A stretch of DNA of 64,000 nt, taken from Thunnus maccoyii. Taxonomy: Eukaryota > Chordata > Actinopteri > Scombriformes > Scombridae. Below the pieces are notes generated by a model. It was given only the letters and a program-made list of their open reading frames with translations. It ran no database searches and was not told where the DNA came from. The position numbers and the translations under genes were made by a program. This document shows, in pieces, positions 34,232 to 46,559 of this stretch. The number at the start of each line of letters is the position of its first letter. Position 1 is the stretch's first letter. The stretch is taken from the NCBI RefSeq assembly GCF_910596095.1, contig NC_056552.1, positions 13,311,111-13,375,110 on the forward strand, in the 5' to 3' direction.

Positions 34232-35614
34232 TCAGATCCACTCAGAGCCCTTTATCTCTCCATATTTGTAGCTACTACCGGTGGTGCTGCTGCTGCCTCT
34301 GTCTGCGTCTGCCTTGCTTGAGGCGTGTCTGGAGGTCTGCCGGTGTTTACGGTCACGGTTAGACCTGCTGTGGTTATTACTGTGGCTCTGCTGCTGGCTG
34401 TAGGCCTGATTGTCAGCCTCCAGCCTGTTCTGAGGCTGGCGATTGTCTCTAAGACTACCTCCGGGGGCATCTCCTATCCCTGCTCTGCACAGGTTGTCCT
34501 CATTATTGGTGTACTGCTGGCGCTCCTCTTGGGCAATGTTCACGTGGTTTTGCCGGCATGCTATCTTGGCATTAGTGAGATCAGTAATGGGTAGTGGTTG
34601 GTCATGGGGCCCCTTAGATACCAGGAGAGGCTTGATAGCGATGTTGTACCCTGGTGGAGCTGATGGTGCATTCCAAGAAAAAGGGTAGCTGCTGTAATCC
34701 TCTCCGCTCAGTCCTGCCTCATTAAGAGCGCCTGGTCCCTTTGTCAGTCCATACAGCTCATTGTCAGAGAACTGCACCTGTTGGGAGCGTACGATCTCAC
34801 AGATGGTACCTATGCCCAGATGAAGCATCTCCCATATATTGACTAACAGACAGAGAAAGGAGACCGTGTACATGATGAGGAGAAAGATAGTTTTCTCAGT
34901 GGGCCGTGACACAAAGCAGTCCACCTTGTGAGGGCAGGGCAGGGTTGAGCACATGTAGGTGGCGGGCACCGCAAATCCATACAGGGCATACTGCCCGCAC
35001 AAGAACGCTACCTCCAGCACGGAGCGTGCCAAGAGCTGAAGGACATAAATGCGCATCAGGCCATCTTCTTTGATACGCCGGCGCCCATCGTGGCGCACCT
35101 TAACTTTTACTTGTCCTTCATCACTGCCTCCTTTTGCCGCTCCACCACCATCACTCTCCACTTTTGCCATTTCATAGATCATTGGGTCTTTCTCTTGGTC
35201 ATCCTGAGCCTCTTCAATGCCCCTGTGCTGCTTTCTGCCTTTCAGATACTGCTTCTTGGGTTTTCTCCGGGACACACCACTCACTCCTCCACCGTCTGCC
35301 TGCTCCTCCACCCGAGCGATTTTGTTGACAGCGTAGCCCAGATACATGAGCGACGGTGTGGCCACCAGAATGATTTGAAAGACCCAGAAGCGGACGTGTG
35401 AGAGTGGAGCGAAGGCGTCGTAGCAGATGTTCTCACAGCCCGGCTGGCCTGTGTTGCAGACAAACTTGCTCTGCTCATCATAGTAGATGGACTCACCTCC
35501 TACAGCCGTCAGTACAATGCGGAAAACAATGAGGACGGTGAGCCAGATCTTGCCCACAAATGTGGAATGGTTGTGGATTTCTTCCAACAGGCGAGTCAGG
35601 AAACTCCAACTCAT
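34232..35614 (-). CDS. gjc1: Gap junction gamma-1 protein (connexin 45)
   Basis: A 460-residue protein in one exon, starting [20 protein letters not shown], virtually identical to mammalian connexin 45 at the N-terminus. Four membrane segments lie at about 20-42, 76-97, 189-212 and 241-262. Extracellular loop 1 has C53-x6-C60-x3-C64 and loop 2 has C222-x4-C227-x5-C233, the connexin patterns that hold docking loops together. The cytoplasmic loop (about 98-188) is Gly- and Lys-rich and the tail is long, ending GSEWI against SVWI in human, a likely PDZ-binding end. Human GJC1 has 396 residues; the extra length is in the loop and tail. Connexin 45 forms hexameric channels in heart conduction tissue and smooth muscle. 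An in-frame TAA at 35660-35662 upstream fixes the start at this ATG. Confidence 0.97.
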   Translation of the reverse strand: MSWSFLTRLLEEIHNHSTFVGKIWLTVLIVFRIVLTAVGGESIYYDEQSKFVCNTGQPGCENICYDAFAPLSHVRFWVFQIILVATPSLMYLGYAVNKIARVEEQADGGGVSGVSRRKPKKQYLKGRKQHRGIEEAQDDQEKDPMIYEMAKVESDGGGAAKGGSDEGQVKVKVRHDGRRRIKEDGLMRIYVLQLLARSVLEVAFLCGQYALYGFAVPATYMCSTLPCPHKVDCFVSRPTEKTIFLLIMYTVSFLCLLVNIWEMLHLGIGTICEIVRSQQVQFSDNELYGLTKGPGALNEAGLSGEDYSSYPFSWNAPSAPPGYNIAIKPLLVSKGPHDQPLPITDLTNAKIACRQNHVNIAQEERQQYTNNEDNLCRAGIGDAPGGSLRDNRQPQNRLEADNQAYSQQQSHSNNHSRSNRDRKHRQTSRHASSKADADRGSSSTTGSSYKYGEIKGSEWI

Positions 35615-35667
35615 GGTAATGGCAGGGAAACTACAGCGAGAGGCAACATACACCTCTTGTTACGCCC
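35615..35667 (-). other. gjc1: gjc1 5' leader piece in the coding exon
   Basis: The acceptor TCTCTCCACAG precedes the exon start at 35667, and 53 leader bases come before the ATG. The leader contains the in-frame stop TAA at 35660-35662. Mammalian GJC1 likewise has its coding region in the last exon after non-coding leader exons. Confidence 0.75.
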
Positions 35668-38418
35668 CTGTGGAGAGAGCAGAAATGATTAACCTCTGAA
35701 CTATGCATATAAAACATCGACATTTATGCTCATAATTCATTGATTCAGTCAAACAAAAGTTAAGGGTTAATTAAGGTTTTAATGTATTTCTCATAATGTT
35801 CTATTGTTTAACTGCATTATAGCTTTTTTTATAGTCTCATATGTGTAAACATCCAATCTACAGTAGTGCTACTGTAGCGAGACAACACAAGTAAAATAGT
35901 GACAGGTAAATAAAGTTATATGCAACTAAAGACCCAAATTAAACTGCACACTAAAACAACTTTGAATGCAAGTCATGGTGTGAAGACTTTGACGTTGCCT
36001 GTGTAAGACTTTTGAAGTTTTAGCACCTGTGGTTTACACCTAAAAAGATTCTCTGGTGAAGAACATTTAACATCTAGCAAGGGTAGACCAAAGCAGGACT
36101 AAAAAGCAGGTGAATATCAGACTGACGTTAGGGATGGCATATAAGAGGACTGAGATGTGTCTGATGGTTGTGTATCTAAGCAGCTGTTTACTATAGCATA
36201 AGTCATAAGAAATCACAGGCTGACTGTATATTATGACTGTTGTTGTGAGTTTCTTTCCCCTTATATTCAAAGGTGAAGAAAGCAAGCTGTGTCAATTCAT
36301 TTTGGGCTGCTGTTGATATATCGAACGTGAAAACCTTTATTGTTTTGTTGTTTTGCTCCTGACATGCCCCCCAGATCCAAATCACTCTTGCCGCAGGCTT
36401 CCTTATAGTCAAATATTTTTGCCATTTAAAGAGTAGAAAATATCTGCCTGCCCAGAGCTTTGTAAAATAAATCAGTTTTAACCTTCTTAACAATTACTGA
36501 TATGAGGAGAAAACATCAAATATGAGTGTTAATCTGTCTTTTTGTGCCTGTCTCTCAATTTTTCTCTTTCCTACACTTGTTTTTATCCTATAAATAAATA
36601 AATAAATAAATAAACACTCACACACTCACATATGGAGTTGTTTAACTCAAATTGTTGGCAATGAAGCGTTTGAGTACTGCCAGATGTAAAACAGGAGGAA
36701 GCATACTTTCCTCCAAACAAGGTTCAGTGTGGAAATGATTTGAAAAGCAACACAGACAAGCTCTTTTTCTTTCCTATACATGGTTATCAAATAGTGCACT
36801 TCTACACAATAACACCTTTATCCTTGATTCTTTTAATAGCTGTGCCCTAAAGCTCATGTCTAAACATACCCTTGGCATTAGTACACAAAGGGAAGAGTAA
36901 TGACGACAGTGGAATGTCTAACCATAATTGCTATTGTTAACTGAATGTCCCTGATAGGTATTTTACCTTGCGTCTCCTCTGTCTGACCATCCGTAAACTG
37001 GAAACTTTCTCATCTGGTTTAAATAATGGAAGAAGAATCGCCAGTATTACTTTTTTCACTGCCACAGTATTATTAATATCAAGTACTGATATCATTTTTT
37101 AAATATTACTAAATTACAGTGGTAATACAGAGTATCTAATTATTTATGATAATAAGGTGTAGTGGTGATACGCAGGGTATGAGGGCGCTCAAACAACACA
37201 ATAAATGTGTCATTATTTCAAACACTTTCTCAAAACTCTTTTTTGACTTTTGTGATTTTGTTGACTTATTTCTTCACTTAATAAAAACAATGAAACCAGA
37301 GTTTTCCCTGAATTTTTTGAGACAAAGGTGGCAAGTTTGTGCGCACACCTTTAAAGTGCCGTGTGCTTCAGTGAAAAAAATCATGATTTGACAGACATAA
37401 GTGTCCAAAGGGATTTAAATTTTATACCAAGATGGAACAAAAAGATGACAAATAAAGGTTGTGACAAATGATGGTGTTTATTTTGTAAGCCTGGGACGAT
37501 ATGCTTATCTCCTGATTTGATAGGTGCCGATTCGATTGAGAATCAATTCTCAATTCAAAACCGATTCTCAATTGAATTAATAGAAAAGGAGGCACTATTT
37601 TCAGTCTCTTGCTGCAGTATACTATGTGCCAAACCATTCACTGGTGTCATTATTCCACTGAAATACAATATGAAACATAAGTGGCAGATAAGATAAGTGG
37701 TCTGTAGCCCTTTTATTTTAAAAAAGTTAATTGCATTAATGAATGAATTAGTTAATGTGAAAGCATCTTACAGTCTCCTGCCTGTATGAGAATAACAAAA
37801 TGAGGGGGAGGCGGAGTGCTCCACTGTGTTATTAACGTCATGTCTCCTGCAGAGGAGAGCAGCCTCTCTGCTGCACTTTTAGCTCCGGGGAAAGACATCG
37901 TTGTACAACACGCTGAGCAGGCGCAGGGTTTTTGAGGTGAAACAGACTGAGCACCAAGTTATTTTCTTTACCTCAGAGTTGGTCTAAGTGCTGCAGTGTG
38001 TGTTGGTCAGCCGGTCTCGTTTGTTACTGCTGGAGTTCACTGCTCTGCTCCGCTAATGTCAGTCTCTGAGTGATGGCGTAGGAAGTTCAAGTATACGTCA
38101 TGTTTGTCTCACAAAGGTAATTATTTAGTGATTAAATCAAAACACGCTTGCAACCGGTGCATTTCTTTGAAGATGAACTACAAGATAACTCTAGTCTGTG
38201 CGTGCTGTAGACTGTGCGGGTGCTGCGCTGCCCTAGCAGTTTATGTCCACCTTTTTCGTTCCGTCAACATCACATGCTGGAATTTCAACAAAGGCGGCGG
38301 CCAGTAATTCAAAAGCGGCCTGTTTTTGAGTTAGATAGGCAGGTAAAACCCTGGAAACCTTTATTATCAGCTTTCTGTCAGCTGTGGAATGTGAACTAAC
38401 TTCAAATGACCCCCATTG

Positions 38419-38520
38419 ATGCCCTAATGGCCTAATGGTTCAGGCGCATACCACATAACTGCAAAATCTACAGTTTGACTCCCCTATCTCTATCTCTTTA
38501 AAAAAATAAAATAAAATGTA
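38419..38520 (+). mobile_element. tRNA-derived SINE fragment
   Basis: The head ATGGCCTAATGGTTCAGGCG resembles a tRNA A box and CAGTTTGACTCCCC a B box about 35 bases on, followed by a CTATCTCTATCTC body and an A-rich tail AAAAAAATAAAATAAAA. This layout fits a pol III SINE; a functional tRNA is unlikely because no clean cloverleaf forms. Confidence 0.65.
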
Positions 38521-38867
38521 CCCCTCATTTATCCCTTATGAATGTGACATGAATTCACAGAACAAAAAATATGATTTACTGGAGAAAAGCCATTACTGCT
38601 AATCCATAATGGCACCAGTGTACTAAAATAAGAGATTATTAGTATTAGCATACTAATATATGACATGAACAGATATTCTGTGATAGGAGGTTCTCATTAA
38701 CACACTTAAATTATATTTTACATTAGGAAATTGTTTCTATTAAGTTGTTTAACTTACTGAAAAATAAACTCCAATCCTCAGTTTTAAATGTGGCTTTACG
38801 TTCATGCTTTGGTTTTCACATACAATGCAGACAAAGAGCTGTGGGATTATAACTGATGGATGGAACT

Positions 38868-39215
38868 AGAGCTGCAAAGATTAGGTGATTAATCCATTAG
38901 GTGATTAACAGAAAATTAATTGGCAACTATTTTGATTTTGTAAATTTAGTAAAAATGCAAAAAATTCACTGGTTTCAGCTTCTCAAATGTAGAGATTTGC
39001 TGCTTTTCTTTGTCATAAATGACTATAAACTGAATATCTTTGGGTTTTTTGGAATTTAGGTTGGACAAAACAAGACATTGTAATACATCTTGAGCTGTCA
39101 GAAATTATAATGAGCATTTTTTACTATTTTCTGATGATTAATTGACAAAACGATTAAGGAGATAATTGAGAAAATAATCAAATGAAAATAATGATTGCAG
39201 CCCTAGATGGATCAA
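38868..39215. mobile_element. Copy of the GGCTGCAACTAA palindromic family
   Basis: Runs from AGAGCTGCAAAGATTAGGTG to AATAATGATTGCAGCCCTAG. The ends are inverted repeats and the middle has AGATTTGCTGCTTTTCTTTG and GACAAAACAAGACATT, words shared by the other copies. Confidence 0.8.
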
Positions 39216-39897
39216 ACTAAAATTAGTCTTAAATATGGCTCAGCTACATGCAAACACGGTTCTGTGTGCCGTAATTAGCGTGCCAAGAACGGCTTGGGTA
39301 AAGAGATGCTCTGAGGCAGTAGCACACTGGATGGCTAGCTCACTGTCTGTTGATTTCTTTATCTGCACACAGAGAAACCATATTTGTCCTCATTGTGAAC
39401 TGGACCACCACACACTCTACCTAACCACAAAAAACCTCTGTTTAACCTGCAGACATCCATCTGCCCAAATCTAACACTGCCGACGTCTCCATTAATCACT
39501 CATGTGAAGAGAAATGTAAAAGATTCACACTTTTGTGGGACACGCTATGTCTGCAAGTGATGTGTGAGTATGTGTACAGTCCCACAATCTAGGAAGCTGC
39601 ACTGTTGTATGTACTGGCATGCACTTGGCATCCATCTACCGAATGGATGGTGATAAAGGAACATGCTTGAGGTCGTTCTGGGACTGTATGAACTCAATTA
39701 TGTTATACTGTTTGGCAAAATAGAAAAAAAGGCTTGTCTAAGTGTTTAACGCTTAAACCAAAAAGCCATTTGTTTCATCAGCTTGCAGTTTTGAACTCTG
39801 TGTAACCCCCCTATTAGGCCAAATAAGGCCCTCTGGCTCTGGAGGCACTTTATTTCAATAGGGTTGCATGACCACATCAAAGGGGATTTGCTGTTAA

Positions 39898-40245
39898 TTG
39901 TTTTGACAGAAACAATTCATCGATTAGTCAGTCGACAGATAATTAATCAGCAAATACTGTGTGTTGGTTATTGATTGATCACCTGAGTCATTTATCAAGA
40001 AAAAACATTTACTGATTCCAGCTTCCAAATGTGAGGACTTGCTGCTTTTCTCTGTTTTATGTCACTGTAAACAGAATCCGTTTTTGTTTTGGACTGTTGA
40101 TCAGATAAAACAAGACATTTGGAGATGTCTCCCTGGGCTCTGGGAAACTGTGACACTCTGACAGGTTATAGACTAAACAATTAATCTATTAACTAAACAA
40201 AATTAAAGGATTAATTGATTAAGAAAATAATCATTAGTTGCAGAC
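39898..40245. mobile_element. Copy of the GGCTGCAACTAA palindromic family
   Basis: Runs from TTGTTTTGACAGAAACAATT to AATAATCATTAGTTGCAGAC, with GAGGACTTGCTGCTTTTCTC and ATAAAACAAGACATTTGGAG in the middle. Confidence 0.75.
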
Positions 40246-41273
40246 TCAATTTGTTTTGATTACTGATTACAAATTGAGAATCAGTAATTGCCAATTTACT
40301 GCTCTGTCCTCTATGCAAAAATTACATGCACATCGGGGATATTATTGTGATTCACTCTTTCGTAATATCTTTGGTCAACAATAATAATCAAAAGTCTGAA
40401 AGGCTGAATCAGTGGTTTTTTAAAGTTGTTTTTGAGAGGACTTCACTATGCAAAAACTCTGGTAACCCCTGGTTAAAATGTAAGGCCACACATACTAAAT
40501 TTAACTCAAGTGCAAACGCAACTTAAATGATGCCAAACATCTGAAAACTCCTCTCACTAACACTTTGCATGTCACACTGACATCTTATCCTAAAACACCC
40601 CCATGAAACCAGGTCCAGCTGCTGCTAACTTCACATGCTTCCTTGTGTCTCACTCTGTAAAGAAAAAAACAATCCTGACTGTCTCATTAAGAGTAATGTG
40701 CCCTCTAAAACTGCACATCTGGCCATGTTATGTAATGTACTATTTGAAGGCCCAGTAGCGCAGCTATCATCACCCAAACACAAGTCTCACTGATGACAAG
40801 AAACTGTGAGCGATCCTTCACATTACTCATTTTCAGCTCATCAGCAAAACAGATCACACTGCTACAGAACGATGAAGAAAAGCAGATTCACTTGCTTGTA
40901 TAAAGTCATGCATTTATGGTTATAATAATGTTCTATAACTGTTAAATCCATATTCTATGAATGACGTTTTCATTTGTGTACAAAACACAGATTTTAAATC
41001 AAAGTGATGACCAACCCAACAATGAGCTAAATCAAAGTTTAAGTTAAAGGACAAGTTCACAATTTTTCAAGTCTGTCTTAAAACAGTCAGGTGCCCATAT
41101 GAACACTGAAAGAGGTTTTCCTCGTTGTCATCATTCCTCCAGTTTATACTGACTATGTGTTAAGAACGACTTGAAAAATCTGGTCAGAAGCCTGAACTTA
41201 GTCACACTTTTACTACTGTAAAGTTAGTTACTTTACAGAATCAGGATTTACATACAGTACTAAACATATGACT

Positions 41274-42306
41274 AGGGCTGCAACTAACAGTTATTTTTTA
41301 TTATTGATTAATCTCCGGATTATTTTGTCAATTAATCCATTAGTTGTTTGGCTTTTAAAACATCAGAAAATGGTGAAAAGTGTCAATCAAGCCCAAGAGG
41401 CAATCTAAACTGTCTTGTTTTGTCAGACAGTCCACAGCCCAAAGAGAATCAGTTTACTATCAGAGAAGACTAAAGAAACCAGCAAGAAGCTGGAACTAGA
41501 TAATGTTAGTATTTCTTTTCCAAAAAATGACTCAAAACGATTAATCAATTTTCATAATAGTTGGCAATTAATTTACTGTTGATCGACTAATAGGGGTGCA
41601 ACGGATCACAAAACTCATGGTTTGGATCGTATCACAAATTTGAGTCACGGATCAGATCATTTTTCAGATCAGCAAAAAAATTAATTAATTAATTTAAAAA
41701 AAGGGGGGGGGGGCACATTTCTTAAATGAAAACATTAAAGATCTCCAATGTTTAAATAAAATCTTGAAATATATAAAATATTCAATGCTCAATTGTTAAA
41801 TTTAATTGCAATAAGAGGCATGATATCTTCTTCTCTTAAACACGGTACTGAAGGAGACAACAGCCAGTGTCTACATCATCAAAACTTGATGATAACTTAC
41901 AATTATGAGGACACGTCTTGCCTGCAGCTTGTTGAACAAGCCACCAAACAAACATTCATCGGGGAAAAGTGCACCGCTCCCGTCAGTTAGCAGCTAGATA
42001 GCTAATTAGTGGCTCGCTGCTGCACATTAAACAGCGTGTTAAAATACCTGCAGATGTCACTTTGATGCTGGTTTGGTCATTGCTCTTTAAAATCCCTGTT
42101 AGTGACACGCTGTCTGTCCATGACTTGTACTTACAGCAGTTTGTTTACTTTGTCTTAAATGAGACATTAAATTTAGCAATTAGTCCGTGGTTCACATGCA
42201 TGCCGAACTGTGGGGGGCGATCCGTACGGATTACGAATCAACTACGATCCGTTGCGCCACTATCGACTAATCGACTAATCAATTAATCGACTGATCGTTG
42301 CGGCTG
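41274..42306. mobile_element. Copy of the GGCTGCAACTAA family split by a nested hAT-like MITE
   Basis: The outer element starts AGGGCTGCAACTAACAGTTA and resumes after the insertion as ATCGACTAATCGACTAATCA, ending ATCGTTGCGGCTG. The left and right parts belong together because both carry the family's end words. Confidence 0.75.
41593..42258. mobile_element. hAT-like MITE with GGTGCAACGGATC ends
   Basis: Starts GGGGTGCAACGGATCACAAA and ends TACGATCCGTTGCGCC, so the ends are inverted repeats. It contains TTCATCGGGGAAAAGTGCAC and TCCGTACGGATTACGAATC words. The (GG)GGTGCAACGGATC end is typical of a widespread teleost element. No transposase is present. Confidence 0.75.
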
Positions 42307-44808
42307 AATATCTGATGAGCTTATAAAATATGGTGCACACTGTTATACATTAAACTACTCAACAGTACATCAGTTAAAATTAGCTTCAATAATCTTATAG
42401 CATAATATAAAATGGTAAAACACTCACTGGAGGTTGTGAGGTTGAGACTCTATAAAAATGTGGTGACCAGGTGCCAGATACAGTGCTGATGTTCTGCCTG
42501 TTCAACAGTTGTTTGATAAATTGATCGTACCATCTCCCTTACTGCCAGATTTTGTTGCACTTATGGCAGCGAGCAGTCGTAGTTAACTCGAGTAAAGTAT
42601 AACTTAAGTCTATTTCATTCTGTCCGCTGCGGACTCTGCTCTGCTGTCTGCTCTGTGTGCGTGTGTGCATAAAAGCACAGACAGAGAGCAGAGGAGAGAG
42701 ACACTGAGCCGGGGAGGAGAGGCCTACTCTGAATGTTGTGTTTACAAGCTGCAGCTGACAAATCCTGAACATTCTGCCTTTAAGTGATATTTTCAATGCA
42801 GAACTTTTACTTGTAATAGATTTTTTTTTTTTTATCGCACTGTTGCTACTTCTACATAAGTAAAGATGTTCAAGTGGCCACCAGGGGCATTTCAGTCTAT
42901 GTGAAACTTCTTAACAGCAAGTGGGCTGTAAAAGAAAATCCACACACAACTGCTAAATTAAGTCCATTTAATCTTGGCAAAAAATCTGCTTAGTCGCAAA
43001 ATGTATAAACAACTCCATGGCACAAGTTGCTAGTAGTGTCACATTAAATGCCTGACGGCAGTACAATGCACTTTCCCCAGATGTCTCCCAGCCCCAGACC
43101 AGCAGCCTCCAGTTTCCTACAGAGCCAGTAAAAGAACCATTTGAGGAGCGTGACTTTAAAGAGCACCCAACCTTGTACACGCCTATCTAGAGGGCTTCAA
43201 ACTGTGATCGTGAAGGTTGTGGTTTCCTTTAAAGCAGTTTAAAGTGACGCTCTGCCCAAAATCTGTCTTCTGGGTATCAAACACTCACCCACATTTAACT
43301 TGGAATGTAGCCGTAAAAAAGTTTGTAGTTTGCTGATACTGCACGTCCCTTATTAGGGGGCATTTTTGCATTTATTAGATACTTCGCAGTAGAAAGCTGA
43401 AAGGAAACAAAGGAGGAGAAAGTGTTGAATAACATGTAACAAAGGTACCTGGTCAAATTTGAACCATGGAGGCTGAAACCACATGATCAGCTTCATAAGT
43501 CCAACACACAACTGACATCAACAAACAGAAGAAGTAGTCAAGGTACACAAGCCACGATGTGCGGATCTGGTGAGTGAGTGATAAAATTGCTGCTTTACAT
43601 TTTGACCAGTTGACAAGCATCAACCCACAATGGCCCCATGTATGGGTTTACATAGAAAACAATGAGTATAGGAGCCACCACACTGACAGGATGCCCAAAT
43701 ACTAGACATCGTATAAACAAACAGCAAAGCTCCTATGACTTTACCAACACGTATTTAGTAAAGATGAAGAGAAAGAAAAAAAAATTATGTTATAGTAACT
43801 AGCAGACCAGAGTCTGATGTTTTGCTTCCAGAGTATGTAGCTGATTCCATGTTGCGCCCAGGAGTTTTTGACTCCTATTGTAGTGAACCACAATAGGTAT
43901 TCAGATCAACACACAAACTGGAGGCAACGAGGAAATCTAAAACAGAGGCAGAAACCTCTTTTACCACATTTCATACAAGTCTTGGCAAACTTACTTAAAA
44001 AAATAATGATTTTTCCTGAGGAAAAGCAACAGAGACGGACTGCAAGTGTAGTTACTTGAACTTTAGACTCAGTATCTCTCATCGCTGTATCTAGTGTTTT
44101 AGACGTGGAGCCCACAGGGTGTTTTGGGGTCACTTTGTGAATCAACTACTCAAAGATGTCAAACCACACACAGATAATGCACTTAACGTGATCTTGACAC
44201 AAGCCTCCAATGCAGAGAGCTAATATGTCTTCCCCAATTATCCAGTTATAGTTATTATTTTGCTTTGTGTGAGTACAAGAATTATATAATAATAATAATA
44301 ATATATAAATAATAATTATTATAATAAAATCCAGAACAAATACAAATGGGCTGCAACAATGGTTGTGCTTGGACCCCTAAAAAGAGAGTTTCTCCAGTGA
44401 TATGCCAACTTTGTTTGACTTTCACGTGTTATATCATATGTTATCTTATTAGGCCTATATGTGTTAGTTAATAACATCATATGTTATTTTGTTTTGGAAG
44501 TAAACACAGGTCATTGACTACATTGTGGCTTACATCTCAAACTTTGACACATTTCAAGTTTCTAGTTCAACTTGACCAGAAAATTCTGGATGACATGAAC
44601 ATATTTATGCGTTGAAAACCAAGTACACTATACAGTAAATAAACATTTTTGAAAATACTACTTATCACTCTTGCTTTACAGCAACCAGCACTTGTCCTGC
44701 TCCTCCTTCTATTACAACCACTACTACTCATAACAATAATAAAACAAAATCATCATAGTTTATTTCTAATTCTATGGATATTTGCACAATTGAAGTGAAC
44801 ACCACTAC

Positions 44809-44881
44809 CTGTTTTTGTTTTATCCTTTTTGTCTTCTTCGTTTTCCTGGCCAGAATTCAGAGATTTCAAACGACTATGTGC
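44809..44881 (-). CDS. Coding-like exon of unknown identity (possible gjc1 leader exon)
   Basis: Flanked by acceptor CCTTTGCAG and donor ACAG|GTAGTG. The open frame reads AHSRLKSLNSGQENEEDKKD and KTKT, rich in charged residues. It follows in phase from a short exon ATGGGAAAG|GTAAGG at 46065-46073, giving MGKAHSRLKSL... If joined to the gjc1 acceptor at 35667 the frame reads two more codons and a stop, making a 29-codon upstream frame. If joined instead to an acceptor CTTTCAG at 43397 it would read 14 more codons and stop. The MGK..SRL start loosely recalls TMEM106-type N-termini, but no further exon of that family was found. Confidence 0.45.
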
Positions 44882-45386
44882 CTGCAAAGGGAACAAATAT
44901 ATTAACATAAGACATCAGTTTAGTTAAATTAGTCCTCACAATTTTCAGTCTTTGCTAGCTTGAAATCTAAACTGTATTTCAAAAAACTGAACATTAACAT
45001 TGTCCAAAGTTGAAGTCTAAATGTTTATTCATTCACTAATCATTTCTTTCTTATTCACTACTGCTGAATTAACACTGTAAATAGATTTTCTAGCATGTAA
45101 AATTAAATAACCCCAAAGAGACACACCCGCAAAATCACTTATCACCGTCACCATAAGACATTGTGCTGTACTTAGATTATAATAAAGTACAAAATAATTT
45201 AACTTAGGTAACTGCTTGGATAATAGACATCCCTGTGTGAGTCACAACGATGCAAATAAAACAACTGGTGACTAATCAATACTGATTCATCTGGGCACTC
45301 ATCAATACTGATTCGGCGCCAAAAACATTAACAAATAATTCAAATAAATATATGTAGGGCTCATTTCCTTGGGGATCCCCTTAGTG

Positions 45387-45665
45387 CTACAATGATTAGT
45401 TGTTGGATTAGTTATTATCAATAACTGTCAATTATCATTAATCAATTGACAGTAAATTGCCTGACTTTTTGGAATGAATTATTTTGATAATTGATTAGTT
45501 GTAGTCTTTATTAAGAAAATTGTCAAACATTACCTGGTTTTAGCTTCACAACTTAAGATTTTATACTTTTTATACTTATTGAATATATTTGGGTTATTTG
45601 AGTTGGGCTTTTTCTGACATATCATAGACAGTTAGTTAATCGAAAAATAATTGATAGAATAATGT
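45387..45665. mobile_element. Diverged copy of the GGCTGCAACTAA palindromic family
   Basis: Starts TAGTGCTACAATGATTAGTT and carries TTGATAATTGATTAGTTGTA and TTACCTGGTTTTAGCTTCAC internally; the right end is decayed. Confidence 0.6.
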
Positions 45666-46064
45666 TAACTGAAAATAAATAGCTATATCCTCTGGACTTA
45701 ATAAAACATCATCTAACTTAACAGTTATGTTTGGATGCTAGCATTCGTTAAGCTAAATTAATCTGTTAGGCGAAACGTTTATGGAGAGGGGTTTTTTTTG
45801 TTTTAACCAAAACATTATGCTTATTAATCCATTATGCTTATTAATGCCTACCATTTATTATCAAGTAAATTTGTCGTGTTAACTTAAAAAGCTTGTTAAT
45901 TACAATAGAAGAGGTTAATGTACATTAGCTAACTGAACCTGCTAGAAAACGTTAGTAACATAACGCTAAATCAGTTAACCTAGCATGACAGTTTGTAGTC
46001 AAAATTCGCCCTGACTGACCTAGAAAATAGAAAAAATAATCCTGTAGTATTTCTAGTACCTTAC

Positions 46065-46073
46065 CTTTCCCAT
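46065..46073 (-). CDS. Possible start exon (MGK) of the unknown or upstream frame
   Basis: ATGGGAAAG followed by donor GTAAGG. The exon's 5' boundary is not visible. The ATG context has T at -3 and G at +4, a weak-to-moderate start. Confidence 0.4.
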
Positions 46074-46140
46074 AAAATCTTTTAATATCTTTCCTCAAAC
46101 ATATTTTCATAAAGAACAGCTTATATTTATCTTCCTACTG

Positions 46141-46350
46141 TATGAACTCACCGCAGCATCCTCACCTTTTCAGACGCAGATTTGGCGCCGCTCGCCTCCG
46201 TCAAGATAAGAAAACCTCACAAAATAACCGTCAGGATAAAGGTACTTTTGTCCAGAGGGGGATAAAAAGCTACACCAAAAACTGTGGTGCTCTCTTTCAC
46301 TCGTTAAAACAGCCTCAAAGTTTCAGGTGAGTGAAGCAGTAGCTACTAAT
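46141..46350 (-). promoter_or_regulatory. Candidate gjc1 leader exon and promoter
   Basis: A short GC-rich patch (GGAGGCGAGCGGCGCC on the minus strand) with two possible donors, AAAAG|GTGAGG at 46166 and CTGCG|GTGAGT at 46152. This is about 10.5 kb upstream of the gjc1 coding exon, and no other gene lies between. Confidence 0.4.
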
Positions 46351-46447
46351 TCAAGTGTTTAACTGACTTCTTATCCTGGAGTCTGGCAGAGAGCAGATGA
46401 AGACAACTGGGCTGGTGCAAAGCAAGGAGGGGTTTGTGAGTGTGTGA

Positions 46448-46502
46448 GAGAGAGAGAGAGTGAGTCAGTGAGTGAGTGTGGGAGAGAGAAAGAGAAAAAA
46501 GA
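46448..46502. repeat. (GA)n / GTGA-rich microsatellite
   Basis: GAGAGAGAGAGAGAGTGAGT followed by more GA units. Confidence 0.85.
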
Positions 46503-46559
46503 AAGTCAAGCATAAGGGTTCATTCACATTATTAGGAAAGATAAAAATAGCTTTGCTTA

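Larger units (their letters stand above)
35670..44800. other. Probable gjc1 leader intron, repeat-rich
   Basis: No coding exon recognised. Contents: an (AAAT)n run at 36592-36613, a small palindrome around 37515-37570, a tRNA-derived SINE at 38419-38520, palindromic-family copies at 38868-39215 and 39898-40245, a partial fish repeat at 41045-41180 beginning AAAGGACAAGTTCACAATTT, the nested pair at 41274-42306, and AAT repeats near 44288-44330. Confidence 0.55.

Noticed and set aside
34252..35496. Several open frames of 64-103 codons on both strands over the gjc1 coding exon
   Set aside because: They are overlapping shadows of the connexin frame with no connexin-independent motif.
38419..38490. 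Functional tRNA gene
   Set aside because: The A-box and B-box words are degenerate and the arms do not pair; a SINE head explains it better.
43906..44145. Minus-strand frame with a Cys-rich stretch CMKCGKRGFCLC
   Set aside because: Examined as a possible continuation of the MGK-type gene (TMEM106-like). There is no matching splice acceptor in phase and no TMEM106 core words were found.
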